Below, piece after piece: positions 19,648 to 28,875 of a DNA stretch of 64,000 nucleotides (within the stretch, counting starts at the first letter, position 1; every line of letters starts with the position of its first letter). The DNA is from Devosia ginsengisoli. Lineage in GTDB: Bacteria > Pseudomonadota > Alphaproteobacteria > Rhizobiales > Devosiaceae. The position numbers and the translations under genes were made by a program. The notes beneath the pieces were generated by a model. It ran no database searches, was not told the origin of the DNA, and saw only the letters and a list, made by a program, of their open reading frames with translations. The DNA lies in assembly GCF_024707105.1 (NCBI RefSeq), contig NZ_JANQAJ010000006.1, forward strand, positions 62,001-126,000, given 5' to 3'.

Positions 19648-21297
19648 TTACAAAAGCGCCTGTTCGTTGCGACCCATGAAGCGGAAGGCGATGTAGACCG
19701 CACAGCCACTGAGCAGCAGCAGGATGGTGGACAGAGCCGCCGCGGTGCCGAAATCGCCATCGAGAATGAGCAGGTAAATGCGCACCGGCATGGTCATGGT
19801 GCTGCCGACATAGAGTACGAGTGACGACGACAATTCGTTGATGGCGGTTACGAAGCTCAACATGCCCCCGGCGATGATGCCCGGCACGATGAGCGGTACG
19901 GTAATGCGCAGGAACGCCTGGAACGGGCTGTAGCCGAGCGAAATCGCCGCCTCCTCCATGCTGGGTGAAATCTGGCGCAGCGAGGAGGCCGTGGTGCGCA
20001 CCGTATAGGGCAGCCGGCGGATGAAGATCGACAGGATGATGATCATGGCCGTGCCGGTCAGCACGATGGCGCCGGTATTGAAAGCGGCGATGAAAGCGAT
20101 GCCGATAACGATGCCCGGCATGACATAGGGCACCATGAAGGCGCCATCGAGCAAGGCGGTGTTGAAATTGGTGCGCCGGGCGACCAGCACCCCGACCACC
20201 GTGCCGACCATGACGATGAGCACCACTGCGGCGACCGAGAAAGTCAGCGAGTTGCGCACCACATCGCCGAGGTTGAACAGGATGCGCTCATAGCTTTGCA
20301 GCGCAAAGCCATCCTGGAACACCGGGCCACTGGTCTTGCGGAAGGAATAGATGACCGAGATGATGACCGGCATCGCCCCGCATAGCCCGATCAGGTAGAC
20401 GGCGAAATGCGCCAGCCCGTTGCGCCAGCCCTTGAGCTGGATGCGCACCGGCTTGTTGATCATGTTGCCGTGGTAGACGTTGCGACGCGACATGTAGCGC
20501 TGCAGCATGACGAAAAACATGGAGACCAGGATCAGGATCACACTGATCGTGGTGGCCATGGACATGTTGGAGCCCACTTCGGCCGAGTAGAGCGTGAAGG
20601 CCTCGGTCGCCAGCACGTTGTAGCCGCGGCCCAGCAGGCGCGGCGTGCCGAAATCCGCGATGGCGTGGATCAACGCCAACAGACCGCCTGCCGTCAGTGC
20701 CGGGAAGACCATCGGGAAGGAAATCTTGAACGTGCGCTGCCAGGGCGTAAGGCCCAGCCCCTCCGCCGCTTCTTCGAGCGAGCGATTGACGTTACTGAGC
20801 GCGCCCGAGACCATGAGATAGACGTAAGGGTAGAACTTCAGCGAGAAGACCATGAGGATGCCGCCCAGCCCGTAAATGGGTGGCATGTTGATGCCCATAT
20901 CGCGCAGAAAGCCGCGTACGACGCCACCCGCACCAAACAGCACGATCCACGAATAGGCGCCGATAAAGGGCGGCGACACCAGCGCCAGAATGGCCAGCAG
21001 CGATACAAAGCGGCCGCCCCGGATGACGAAGCGCGACACGCAGAAGGCCATGATCGAACCCAGCACCAGGGCGCCGAGCAACCCGCCGAAACCGACGACC
21101 AGCGTATTGACGAAAGCCTGATGGAAACGCGGTTCACCCAGGAATTTGAGATAATTGGCAAGGGTCGCATTGCCTTCCTGGTCGTAGAAGCTGGAGACAA
21201 GCACCGAGCCGACCGGGATGAAAAGCAGGACAAACAGCAGCACCCAGGTGAGGATCATCACCACGGTCCAGAAATTGAAGCGTGGCATGGCCGTCAC
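19648..21297 (-). CDS. ABC importer permease, fused double-permease type (FbpB/AfuB class)
   Basis: This 549-residue inner-membrane protein has two repeated permease halves of about six helices each (break near residue 280). Each half holds a coupling loop: EEAAEGLGLTPWQRTFKISF in the first and EEAAISLGYSPFQAFLRITV in the second. This fused layout is typical of Fe(3+), 2-aminoethylphosphonate and thiamine importers. It starts with GTG at 21297 overlapping the ATPase stop (GTGA); an ATG three codons further in is also possible. Confidence 0.9.
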   Translation of the reverse strand: MTAMPRFNFWTVVMILTWVLLFVLLFIPVGSVLVSSFYDQEGNATLANYLKFLGEPRFHQAFVNTLVVGFGGLLGALVLGSIMAFCVSRFVIRGGRFVSLLAILALVSPPFIGAYSWIVLFGAGGVVRGFLRDMGINMPPIYGLGGILMVFSLKFYPYVYLMVSGALSNVNRSLEEAAEGLGLTPWQRTFKISFPMVFPALTAGGLLALIHAIADFGTPRLLGRGYNVLATEAFTLYSAEVGSNMSMATTISVILILVSMFFVMLQRYMSRRNVYHGNMINKPVRIQLKGWRNGLAHFAVYLIGLCGAMPVIISVIYSFRKTSGPVFQDGFALQSYERILFNLGDVVRNSLTFSVAAVVLIVMVGTVVGVLVARRTNFNTALLDGAFMVPYVMPGIVIGIAFIAAFNTGAIVLTGTAMIIILSIFIRRLPYTVRTTASSLRQISPSMEEAAISLGYSPFQAFLRITVPLIVPGIIAGGMLSFVTAINELSSSLVLYVGSTMTMPVRIYLLILDGDFGTAAALSTILLLLSGCAVYIAFRFMGRNEQALL

Positions 21298-22349
21298 CCT
21301 CCGATTCGGGCGTTGTCGGTGCCGAAGGCCATCGGCGCATCATGCGGCACCAGCACGGAAACGGCCTCACCCGCCTCGCGCGTTGCCGCCATCCCCGGAT
21401 TGGCCACCTGCACGACGATGGGGCCGACCGGTGTCTCCACCTGCACATGGGCCTCGCGGCCGAGATAGGTATATTTCGTGACGGTACCGGGAAGGACGGC
21501 CGCACCATTGGCGGCGCTACCGGCTGCAGCGAGACCGAGGCGTTCCGGGCGTACCGCCCAACTTGCAGCGTCGGGAGCGGAGAGCCCGAGCTGGCCCAGC
21601 ATGGCATCGAGCGCCTCGCCCGGCTTGAACGTATTGAGCGTGCCGACGAATTCGGCGACGAACCGCGTCTGCGGGTTGCCGTAAATCTCCTGCGGCGTGC
21701 CGACCTGCTCGATGCGGCCGGCATTCATCACGCAGATGCGGTCGGAAATGGCCAAAGCCTCTTCCTGATCGTGCGTCACATAGATGGTGGCGATATCGAC
21801 CTGCTTCTGGATATCGCGGATTTCCTCGCGCAACTCGATACGCAGCTTGGCGTCGAGATTGCTGAGCGGCTCATCCATCAGCAGCAGGCGCGGATTGATG
21901 ACCATGGCGCGGGCCAGCCCGATGCGCTGCTGCTGGCCGCCCGACATGGCGGCGGGCAGGCGCTCGGCCATGGCGCCCAGCCGCACGGCGTCGAGCGCCT
22001 GAGTGACGCGGGTCTTGATCTCCGCCGCTGGCACCTTGCGTGGCTTGAGGCCGAAGGCGACATTGTCGAACACGCTGAGATGGGGAAAAACAGCATAGTC
22101 CTGGAACACCATGCCGATATCGCGCTGATGCGGCGGCACCGCGCGCAGGTTGGAGCCATCGAGGGTGATCTCGCCCGAGCTGAGGTCGTTGAAGCCGGCA
22201 ATCGCGCGTAGCAGCGTGGTCTTGCCGCAACCTGAAGGCCCGAGCAGCGTGAAGAACTCGCCACGCTCCACCGAGACCGAAACCCCGTTCAGCGCCATGA
22301 AGCTCTGCCCGAACTGCTTGGTGGCGTTGCTGACCGTCAGATAGCTCAT
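21294..22349 (-). CDS. ABC importer ATPase (FbpC/PotA class)
   Basis: This 351-residue ATPase has Walker A GPSGCGKTT, signature MSGGQQQR, Walker B LLLMDEPLSNLD, the H-loop YVTHDQEEAL, and a C-terminal TOBE regulatory domain from about residue 240. The start at 22349 has a GGGGGGAGAA ribosome site and gives the standard N-terminus; upstream codons in frame are not conserved-looking. It is the first gene of the minus-strand operon continuing into the permease and perhaps the aminotransferase and ridA. Confidence 0.9.
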   Translation of the reverse strand: MSYLTVSNATKQFGQSFMALNGVSVSVERGEFFTLLGPSGCGKTTLLRAIAGFNDLSSGEITLDGSNLRAVPPHQRDIGMVFQDYAVFPHLSVFDNVAFGLKPRKVPAAEIKTRVTQALDAVRLGAMAERLPAAMSGGQQQRIGLARAMVINPRLLLMDEPLSNLDAKLRIELREEIRDIQKQVDIATIYVTHDQEEALAISDRICVMNAGRIEQVGTPQEIYGNPQTRFVAEFVGTLNTFKPGEALDAMLGQLGLSAPDAASWAVRPERLGLAAAGSAANGAAVLPGTVTKYTYLGREAHVQVETPVGPIVVQVANPGMAATREAGEAVSVLVPHDAPMAFGTDNARIGG

Positions 22350-22432
22350 GCGTCGTTCTCCCCCCTCGACATCAGTCATATGACACTGACAAACTTTCGT
22401 ATTGCAACAATTTTTCACTCGGTACAGGATGA

Positions 22433-22455
22433 TTTTGATCTCGGAATGATCAAAA
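22433..22455. promoter_or_regulatory. Perfect inverted repeat, likely DeoR-family operator
   Basis: TTTTGATC (22433-22440) and GATCAAAA (22448-22455) form a perfect 8-bp inverted repeat with a 7-base spacer. It ends 18 bases before the binding-protein start codon, in the divergent promoter region of the importer. The DeoR-type regulator encoded at 24518-25336 in the same operon is the obvious candidate binder (inference). Confidence 0.5.
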
Positions 22456-22473
22456 ACGAACGGGAGGATTCGC

Positions 22474-23466
22474 ATGAACATTCGCAAACGTACATTTTTG
22501 GCCCTGTCTGCCGCCGCGCTGGTCGCCTCGACCAGCATGAGCACGATGGCCCTGGCGCAGGACGGTTCGGTGGTGATCTACACGGCGCACAAGTCGTCGA
22601 TCGTGGATACGCTGCTGCCGATCTTCGAGCAGGAAACCGGGCTCAAGGCCGAAGTGGTCAAACTCGGCTCGGGCGATATCGCCAAGCGTGCACAGGCCGA
22701 AGCCGGTGCCCCGGCGGCCGACGTCATCTGGTCGATCTCGGGCAGCCAGCTCACCGAACTGGCCGACCTGCTCGAGCCATACGATCCGCCGGAAATGGAC
22801 CAGATCGACCCGCAATATGGCCGCGACCCGAGCTGGACGCCCTATACGGCCGTGGTCTATGTGCTGGCCGTCAACACTGACCTGCAGCCGCTCGACAGCG
22901 CCCCCAAGACCTGGGCCGAACTCGCCGATCCGCAATGGGCTGGCCAGATTGCCTCGGCCCGCGCCGATGGTTCGGGCTCGGCCATGCAGCAGCTCCAAAC
23001 CGTGCTCACCGTTTTCGGTGACGAGGGCTGGGACAAATATACCGAGATCGCCAAGAACTTCGTGTTCACCGACTCCTCGGGCGCCGTGCCGCGCTTCGTG
23101 GCTGACGGTGAAACCTCGATGGGCCTGACGCTCGAAGACAATGCGCTGGAATATGTGCTGGGCGGCGCCCCCATCTCCATCGTGCATCTGAGCGACGGCA
23201 CCGCGGCAACGCCGGACGGCGTGGCCCTGGTCAAGGGTGGCCCCAATCCCGAAGGCGGCAAGGCCTTTATCGACTGGGCCATGTCCAAATCGACCCAGGA
23301 ACGTCTGGCCAAGGATATCGGCCGCCGCTCGGTGCGTCTCGATGTGGCCGGCCCGGCCGGTACGCCGAACCTGGCCGACCTGACCCTTGTCGATGTGAAA
23401 CCCCTCAGCGACTTCGGCGGTGCCGAGGCTGTGCTGGCCCAGTGGCGGACCGCCATCGGCGAATAA
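22474..23466 (+). CDS. ABC solute-binding protein, iron/2-aminoethylphosphonate type
   Basis: This is a 330-residue exported protein with a signal peptide cleaved near ALAQD (residue 28). The mature start VVIYTAHKSSIVDTLLPIFE is typical of the Fe(3+)/2-aminoethylphosphonate/spermidine binding-protein group, as is SGSQLTELADLLEPY. Tyrosine pairs used for iron in FbpA are not evident, so an organic ligand is more likely. It is transcribed divergently from its ATPase and permease, with a GGGAGGA ribosome site, and leads an operon with the phosphatase and the DeoR regulator. Confidence 0.88.
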   Translation: MNIRKRTFLALSAAALVASTSMSTMALAQDGSVVIYTAHKSSIVDTLLPIFEQETGLKAEVVKLGSGDIAKRAQAEAGAPAADVIWSISGSQLTELADLLEPYDPPEMDQIDPQYGRDPSWTPYTAVVYVLAVNTDLQPLDSAPKTWAELADPQWAGQIASARADGSGSAMQQLQTVLTVFGDEGWDKYTEIAKNFVFTDSSGAVPRFVADGETSMGLTLEDNALEYVLGGAPISIVHLSDGTAATPDGVALVKGGPNPEGGKAFIDWAMSKSTQERLAKDIGRRSVRLDVAGPAGTPNLADLTLVDVKPLSDFGGAEAVLAQWRTAIGE

Positions 23467-23504
23467 GCCGACGGTTCAATACAACACGACCAGAGCAGGA
23501 CTAA

Positions 23505-24521
23505 ATGAGGCAGCTTGAAGCGTTCACGCTAGGCAAGAAATTCGGCCATCCAGAGATGAACGAAGACAGCCTCGTGGTCATGCCCAATCTCGGTTACGCC
23601 GTCATCGACGGCGTAACCGACCGTAACGGCACCCGTTATGGCGGCATGCTGTCGGGGCAATACGCCTCGCGCACCGTCAAGCGCGCCATCGAAATATTCC
23701 TTTTGGCGCAGGGCCAGCCGGACAAGCCCGAACTGCAATTCCAAGGCGGGCAACATTTCATCGACTATCTGGGCCGCGCCATTCATGACGGCTATGTCGC
23801 CCATGGTGCGCTGGCCGCGGTCGAAGCCGACTGGAAATTGCGCGGCGGCTGTACAGTAATGGCCGCCATGCTGCTGGGCGACCGGCTTGAAGTCGTGGCG
23901 GTCGGCGACAGCGGCATCCGCATCAACGGCAGCGATACGCTGCAGGTGCTCAAGCCCCTGGACGACGTCACCGCCATCCTGCGACGGGAAACCTGGCGCT
24001 ATTTCGAGGCGCTTGGCCGGCCGATCGAGGAGTGCGACAGGCATTCCGCCTCGATGACCTGGCAGGGCACCCGCAACCAGCCAGCGGGCAGCGTCACCGC
24101 CGCAGCCGAGGTGATTGCCGATATCGAACAACGGGCCATGCAGGCCTGCCGGCAACACCTGACCGATGTTCCGGAGCAGGAATTGCAGTTGCTGATCCAG
24201 CACGGCATTTCCCACGGCCAGGGCCATTTCCAAAATGTCACCAAGCCGGTGCTCGGCTATGGCGGCATCGACGGCTTTGCCGTGCCTGGCCGCTTCGTCG
24301 AAACCCGCAGCTACAGTCTGGCCGAGGTGGAAACGATAGAGCTATTCTCCGACGGTTACTTCAAGCAGGGCGAAGGATTCGGCGTCACCGCCTGGGAAAC
24401 CGCTTTCCGGGAGGTGGAGGCCGAAGACCCCCACAAGATCGGCCGCTATATGAGCACCAAGGGCACCACCCCGTCGCAACTGACCGATGACCGCAGCTAC
24501 CTGGGCATCCACCTGAAATGA
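23505..24521 (+). CDS. PP2C-family (PPM) protein phosphatase-like protein
   Basis: This 338-residue protein has the PPM metal-binding motifs in order: NEDS with D21, VIDGVTDRNG with D35-G36, GGCTVMAAML, VAVGDSGIRI, LFSDGYFKQG, and a C-terminal TDDRSYLGI. These are the aspartates that hold two Mn/Mg ions, so a phosphatase activity is expected. No kinase gene or sensory domain is nearby. It lies between the binding protein and the DeoR regulator, overlapping the latter by ATGA. A metabolic phosphatase acting on the imported compound is therefore as plausible as a signalling phosphatase. Confidence 0.8.
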   Translation: MRQLEAFTLGKKFGHPEMNEDSLVVMPNLGYAVIDGVTDRNGTRYGGMLSGQYASRTVKRAIEIFLLAQGQPDKPELQFQGGQHFIDYLGRAIHDGYVAHGALAAVEADWKLRGGCTVMAAMLLGDRLEVVAVGDSGIRINGSDTLQVLKPLDDVTAILRRETWRYFEALGRPIEECDRHSASMTWQGTRNQPAGSVTAAAEVIADIEQRAMQACRQHLTDVPEQELQLLIQHGISHGQGHFQNVTKPVLGYGGIDGFAVPGRFVETRSYSLAEVETIELFSDGYFKQGEGFGVTAWETAFREVEAEDPHKIGRYMSTKGTTPSQLTDDRSYLGIHLK

Positions 24522-25336
24522 GCGGGGAGACCATGCCCCGCCCGCGCGGCCTGCCCGATGCGGCGCCTGGTGAAAGTGGCCGGGCCGGCGAACGCCGGCA
24601 GGCCATATTGCAAGCGGTGCGCGCCAATGGCGCGGCCTCGGTGGCCGAACTGGCCGCCCGCTTTGACGTGACCTACCAGACCATCCGGCGCGACCTGCGC
24701 ACGCTCGAAACGCAGGGCCTGCTGCAAAAGGCCTTTGGCGGCGCCTTCGCCTCACCCGGCGTGGCCCACCATACCCATGACGAACGCCACAGCATTCAGG
24801 TCTCGGTCAAGCGCCAGTTGGTCGCCGCACTGGAGGAATTCCTCGTGGCTGGCGCCACGATTTTCGTCGGACTGGGAACTACCTTCGACTCGCTGCATGA
24901 GGTGCTGGCGCGCCATCCGGGCGTGCTGATCGCCACGCCGAACCTGGAAGTAGCCCATTCCTGCGCGCTCAAGACCGACGCGACCGTTTATGTCTATGGC
25001 GGCTATGTGCGCAACAAGGACTCCTCGGTGCTGACCCTCGCCGATGACAGTCGGCAGCGCTTCAAGTTCGATCTCGCAATAATCGGCGCCAGCGCCATCG
25101 ATCGCGAAGGGACGGTGCAGGAGTTTGACCCGATGGAAGTTGACCTGGTGCGCTCCATCCTGCCCCATTCGCGACAGGTAATCCTCGTCGCCCACGACGA
25201 GAAGTTCGAGCGCCATGCACCCCATGTCGTCACGCAGATGGCCGATGTGGACATCCTGATCACCAATGGCGACCCCACGCCACGGTTTGGCGACCCGGCA
25301 GTGCTTGGCAAAACGCGTATCATCGCTCTCACCTAG
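24518..25336 (+). CDS. DeoR/GlpR-family transcriptional regulator
   Basis: This 272-residue regulator has an N-terminal DeoR helix-turn-helix (residues ~27-80, VAELAARFDVTYQTIRRDLRTL) and a C-terminal sugar-phosphate-isomerase-like sensor domain containing DLAIIGASAID. Family members usually sense phosphorylated intermediates and repress nearby genes. Its gene overlaps the phosphatase gene by four bases, so it likely autoregulates the importer operon through the inverted repeat at 22433-22455. An internal ATG six codons in could be the true start. Confidence 0.85.
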   Translation: MSGETMPRPRGLPDAAPGESGRAGERRQAILQAVRANGAASVAELAARFDVTYQTIRRDLRTLETQGLLQKAFGGAFASPGVAHHTHDERHSIQVSVKRQLVAALEEFLVAGATIFVGLGTTFDSLHEVLARHPGVLIATPNLEVAHSCALKTDATVYVYGGYVRNKDSSVLTLADDSRQRFKFDLAIIGASAIDREGTVQEFDPMEVDLVRSILPHSRQVILVAHDEKFERHAPHVVTQMADVDILITNGDPTPRFGDPAVLGKTRIIALT

Positions 25337-25526
25337 CCTGGCGAGGCAAGCCTTGGGGAAGCATTGGCGGCATCCGGGCGACCCACTTCTTTCTGGGCGC
25401 TGCCTCCAATAGCCGCCAGTCCGCATCCGGCCTCCTGCCCTGACCGACAACCTGCGCCCGGAAGGGCAATTGGCTTGGCGTATTGCTGACGATACCGCTG
25501 TTCGTACCCGTGTTCGCAAGCCAACC

Positions 25527-25590
25527 TTGACAGGACGGATGACTGATGTACGCTATTACAAACGTTTGCAATTTTGTCGCAAGCGTTTGC
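25527..25590 (+). promoter_or_regulatory. Promoter with paired LacI-type operators
   Basis: TTGACA (25527-25532) is a likely -35 element, followed by weak -10 candidates around 25549-25558. Two LacI-family palindromes follow: CAAACGTTTG (25559-25568) and GCAAGCGTTTGC (25579-25590). Their centres are 21 bases apart, i.e. two helical turns. They lie between the promoter and the LacI-type gene at 25613, so autorepression is expected. The rest of 25337-25526 shows nothing recognisable. Confidence 0.65.
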
Positions 25591-25612
25591 AACAATCGTT
25601 TTGGGAGGAACG

Positions 25613-26656
25613 ATGGCGCCGCGCGGCAAGACGCTCAAAGAGCTCGCAGAGCATCTGGACGTTTCGATCACGACCGTATCGCGGGCGCTGGCGGACCATC
25701 CGACCATCGCACTCAAGACGCGCCAGCGCGTTGCCGAGGCCGCCAAAGCGCACGGTTATGTTCCCAACGTCGCCGCCCGCCAACTGGTGTCCGGTCGCAG
25801 TGGCTTCGTTGGCCTCATCCTGCCCATTCGCGGACCTAATTTCGTCGACAGCTATGTTGGCGAGTTCATTACCGGCTTAGGCGAGGGATTGGTTGCGCAC
25901 GGGGTCGACCTGTTCCTGGCTACAGCGCAGCCGGGACAATCAGAGCTTTCAGTACTCAAGCATGTCGTCGAATCCGGTCGCGCCGACGGCATCGTCCTCC
26001 CCCGCATCGCGGAGGACGACGAGCGCGTCGCCTATCTGGTGCAGCGCGGCTTCCCCTTTGTTACCCACGGGCGCCTGCTCGACGAAACGCGTCCGGTGAA
26101 CTGGCTGGATACCGACAGCGTTGCTGCTTTTGGCGAGGCCTTCGACCTGCTCTACGAACTGGGACACCGCCATTTTGGCCTTGTCAGCATCTCGGATCGC
26201 ATGACCTTCCGCTATCTGCGCGAGCGCGGGCTGCGCGAAGCCATCGCCCGGCGGGGCGATCCCACGGTGACGCTCGATGTGGCGACGGCCCCGCGCTTCG
26301 ACCGCGGCGCCAGCGTCGCCGCCATCAACGGTATGTTGCGTGGCGCCGCCCGTCCGACCGCCATTCTGGGCCTTTTCGACGAACTGGCGCTGACTGTGTT
26401 GGAAGAGGCCGCTCGCGCGGGCCTGTCGATCCCCCGGGATCTCTCCGTAGTCGGCTTCGACAACATCACCGCCGCCGCCTATGCGCCGCCGGGACTCACC
26501 ACCTTCGAGGCCGGTACCCGCGCCGCCGGGCGCGAGATCGGCGGCATGCTCATCGATATCATCGAAACGCGGCCTGCCAAGCCGCTGACCCGGCTGATCA
26601 AGCCGACCTTCGTGCCGCGCGCCAGCCACGGACCGGCGCCTGTCGAAACCCACTAG
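25613..26656 (+). CDS. LacI-family transcriptional regulator
   Basis: This 347-residue regulator has the LacI helix-turn-helix at residues ~6-55 (KTLKELAEHLDVSITTVSRALADHP) and a periplasmic-binding-protein-like sensor domain after it, with FDNITAAAYAPPGLTTFEAG near the end. The ATG at 25613 has GGGAGGAA upstream. It heads the sugar-uptake gene set. The same palindrome occurs in front of its own gene and in front of the dehydrogenase gene at 39392, so it probably represses the whole block at 25.6-39.4 kb until a sugar binds. Confidence 0.92.
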   Translation: MAPRGKTLKELAEHLDVSITTVSRALADHPTIALKTRQRVAEAAKAHGYVPNVAARQLVSGRSGFVGLILPIRGPNFVDSYVGEFITGLGEGLVAHGVDLFLATAQPGQSELSVLKHVVESGRADGIVLPRIAEDDERVAYLVQRGFPFVTHGRLLDETRPVNWLDTDSVAAFGEAFDLLYELGHRHFGLVSISDRMTFRYLRERGLREAIARRGDPTVTLDVATAPRFDRGASVAAINGMLRGAARPTAILGLFDELALTVLEEAARAGLSIPRDLSVVGFDNITAAAYAPPGLTTFEAGTRAAGREIGGMLIDIIETRPAKPLTRLIKPTFVPRASHGPAPVETH

Positions 26657-26686
26657 ACGTCAACAACAACCAAGGGAGGACTACCA

Positions 26687-27955
26687 ATGAAAAAGACCTT
26701 TGCCGTGCTGGGCACGGCGGCCATTGCGCTGACACTTTCCGCCCACGCCGTGAGCGCCCAGGTGCTGTTCTGGTCGACCCAGGCGGCACCGATCGAGGAA
26801 ACCCAGAAGATGCGCGAGCAGGTCCTGGCGGGCTTCGAGGGCGGCGTCGACTTCCAGCCGCAGGAGGTAGGTCCGTTCATCACCCGTCTCGAAGCCGAAC
26901 TCCAGGCCGGCTCTGGCAGCATCGGCATCGTCGGCGCCCTCCATGGTGACCTATCCACCTATGCGGACAACTGGGTGGACCTCTCGGGTGTCGATCTGGC
27001 CGGCATCAATGTCAGCCCCGCCTTCCTGGAGTTGGGCAAGCTCGGCACCGACGAGCAACTTTACCTGCCCTGGATGCAAGCCAACTACGTGATGGCCGCC
27101 AACAAGCAGGCGCTCGAATACCTGCCCGAAGGCGCCGACATCAACGCGCTGACCTACGACCAATTGGTCGCCTGGGCCAAGACGCTGGCCGAGGAAACCG
27201 GTTCGCCCAAATTCGGCTTCCCGGCTGGCCCGCAGGGCCTCAAGCATCGCTTCTTCCAGGGCTTTCTGCTGCCCTCCTATGCCGGCTCCACCGTGACCAA
27301 GTTTGCCTCGGCGGAAGCCGAAGCCGGCTGGACCATGTTCAAGGACCTCTGGCAGTACACCAACCCCGCCTCGACCAATTATGCCTTCATGCAGGAACCC
27401 TTGCTGACCGGCGATGTCTGGGTGGCGTTCGATCACATCGCCCGCCTCGCCGACGCCTTCAACCAGCAACCGGAAAACTTCGTCGCCTTCCCGGCGCCGG
27501 CAGGTCCGATGGGACGCGGCTTCATGCCGGTTCTGGCAGGCATCGCGGTGCCCAAGGGTGCCCCGGACATGGACGCGTCCCTGGCGCTGGTCAAGTACAT
27601 GATGCAGCCCGAGACCCAGGTCGCGACCCTGCTGGCAACGAGCTTCTACCCGGTCACCGACGCGCCGTTGCCGGCCGACCTGCCTGAGTCCGCGCGCGCC
27701 ATCGGGCCGGCCATCACCGCCATGACCGCGGCCGAAGACGCCCTGCCGGCGCTGCTGCCGGTGGGCCTCGGCGATCTCGGTGGCCAGTTCAACCAGGTCT
27801 ATACCGACACCTTCGAGCGCATCATCCTGGGCGGCCAGCCCATCCCGGACGTGCTCGAGCAGCAGGCCGCGACACTGCGCGACCTGATGGTGCAGGCCAA
27901 TGCGCCTTGCTGGCTGCCGGATGCGGCCTCCGAAGGCCCCTGCCCCGTCGACTGA
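26687..27955 (+). CDS. ABC sugar solute-binding protein (CUT1, SBP family 1)
   Basis: This 422-residue exported protein has a signal peptide ending near VSAQV (residue 25), then LFWSTQAAPIEE typical of family-1 sugar binders. A cysteine pair near the C-terminus (APCWLP and GPCPVD) could form a disulfide. A GGGAGGA ribosome site precedes the ATG. It would deliver an oligosaccharide or glycoside to the two permeases that follow. The neighbouring alpha-galactosidase and GH63-like genes suggest an alpha-linked glycoside. Confidence 0.9.
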   Translation: MKKTFAVLGTAAIALTLSAHAVSAQVLFWSTQAAPIEETQKMREQVLAGFEGGVDFQPQEVGPFITRLEAELQAGSGSIGIVGALHGDLSTYADNWVDLSGVDLAGINVSPAFLELGKLGTDEQLYLPWMQANYVMAANKQALEYLPEGADINALTYDQLVAWAKTLAEETGSPKFGFPAGPQGLKHRFFQGFLLPSYAGSTVTKFASAEAEAGWTMFKDLWQYTNPASTNYAFMQEPLLTGDVWVAFDHIARLADAFNQQPENFVAFPAPAGPMGRGFMPVLAGIAVPKGAPDMDASLALVKYMMQPETQVATLLATSFYPVTDAPLPADLPESARAIGPAITAMTAAEDALPALLPVGLGDLGGQFNQVYTDTFERIILGGQPIPDVLEQQAATLRDLMVQANAPCWLPDAASEGPCPVD

Positions 27956-28029
27956 GTTCCTCCCGAGCTGCCGCCCGACGCTGCAATGGCGCCGGGCGGT
28001 GCCGATCCATGGATTGCACTGGAACCGCC

Positions 28030-28875
28030 ATGTCGCCCAAGGCCCTGCCCTATCTGTTGCTGCTGCCGGCTACGGTCTTCCTGCTGGTGTTCTTCGTTTA
28101 CCCGTTCGCGCAGATCGCGATACTCGCCTTCAGTAGCGAGAGCGGCCCGACGCTGCGGCATGTCCAGACCATGGCGAGTCACTGGAAGTTCGGCTCGGCG
28201 CTGGGTTGGACAGTGCTGCTTGCTGCGGTCGTAGTGCCTATCCAACTGGCGGTAGCCCTATCGATGGCCTCGATCGTCACCAAGCTCAAGAGCGGCCGTA
28301 ACACCGTTCTCTATATCTTTTCGATCCCGCTGGGTCTGTCGGATCTGGCCGCCGGCATCGTCTGGCTGGCCATCTTCGAGCAGTCGGGGTTTCTCAATTC
28401 CATGCTGGTCGGGCTCGGCGTCGTCGAGCGGCCAATACTGTTTCTGAGCTACCAGAACGTCTGGGTGATCTTCCTCGCCGTCGTCCTGGCCGAGGTATGG
28501 CGGGCCACCGCCATCGTCATGGTCATCCTGGTCTCCGGCATGGGCCTGATTCCCAAGGAATATTACGAGGCAGCCGAGGTGTTCGGCGCCAGCCCGTGGA
28601 AGCGTTTTCTCAAGGTGACGCTGCCCATGCTCCGCCCCAGCCTGCAATCGGCACTCATCCTGCGCACGCTGGCCGCCTTCGAGGTGTTTGCCGTGGTCGT
28701 CACGCTGGGTGGGTCCACCCTGCCGGTGCTGATGGGCGAGACGTTCCAGTGGCAGTTCGCCCTGCAGGACCGCAATGTTGCTTCCGCCTATGCCCTGGTC
28801 ATCCTCGGCATTTCGATCGCCGCCACCCTGTTCTTCCTGCGCGTGCTGCGCGTGCCCAAGGGAGCCACGATATGA
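28030..28875 (+). CDS. ABC sugar permease (MalF/UgpA class)
   Basis: This 281-residue permease has six helices, with coupling loop EAAEVFGASPWKRFLKVTLP. The start at 28030 is chosen for the usual short N-terminus; an in-frame ATG at 28009 is also possible because neither has a clear ribosome site. Its stop overlaps the next permease's ATG (ATGA at 28872-28875). Confidence 0.9.
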   Translation: MSPKALPYLLLLPATVFLLVFFVYPFAQIAILAFSSESGPTLRHVQTMASHWKFGSALGWTVLLAAVVVPIQLAVALSMASIVTKLKSGRNTVLYIFSIPLGLSDLAAGIVWLAIFEQSGFLNSMLVGLGVVERPILFLSYQNVWVIFLAVVLAEVWRATAIVMVILVSGMGLIPKEYYEAAEVFGASPWKRFLKVTLPMLRPSLQSALILRTLAAFEVFAVVVTLGGSTLPVLMGETFQWQFALQDRNVASAYALVILGISIAATLFFLRVLRVPKGATI

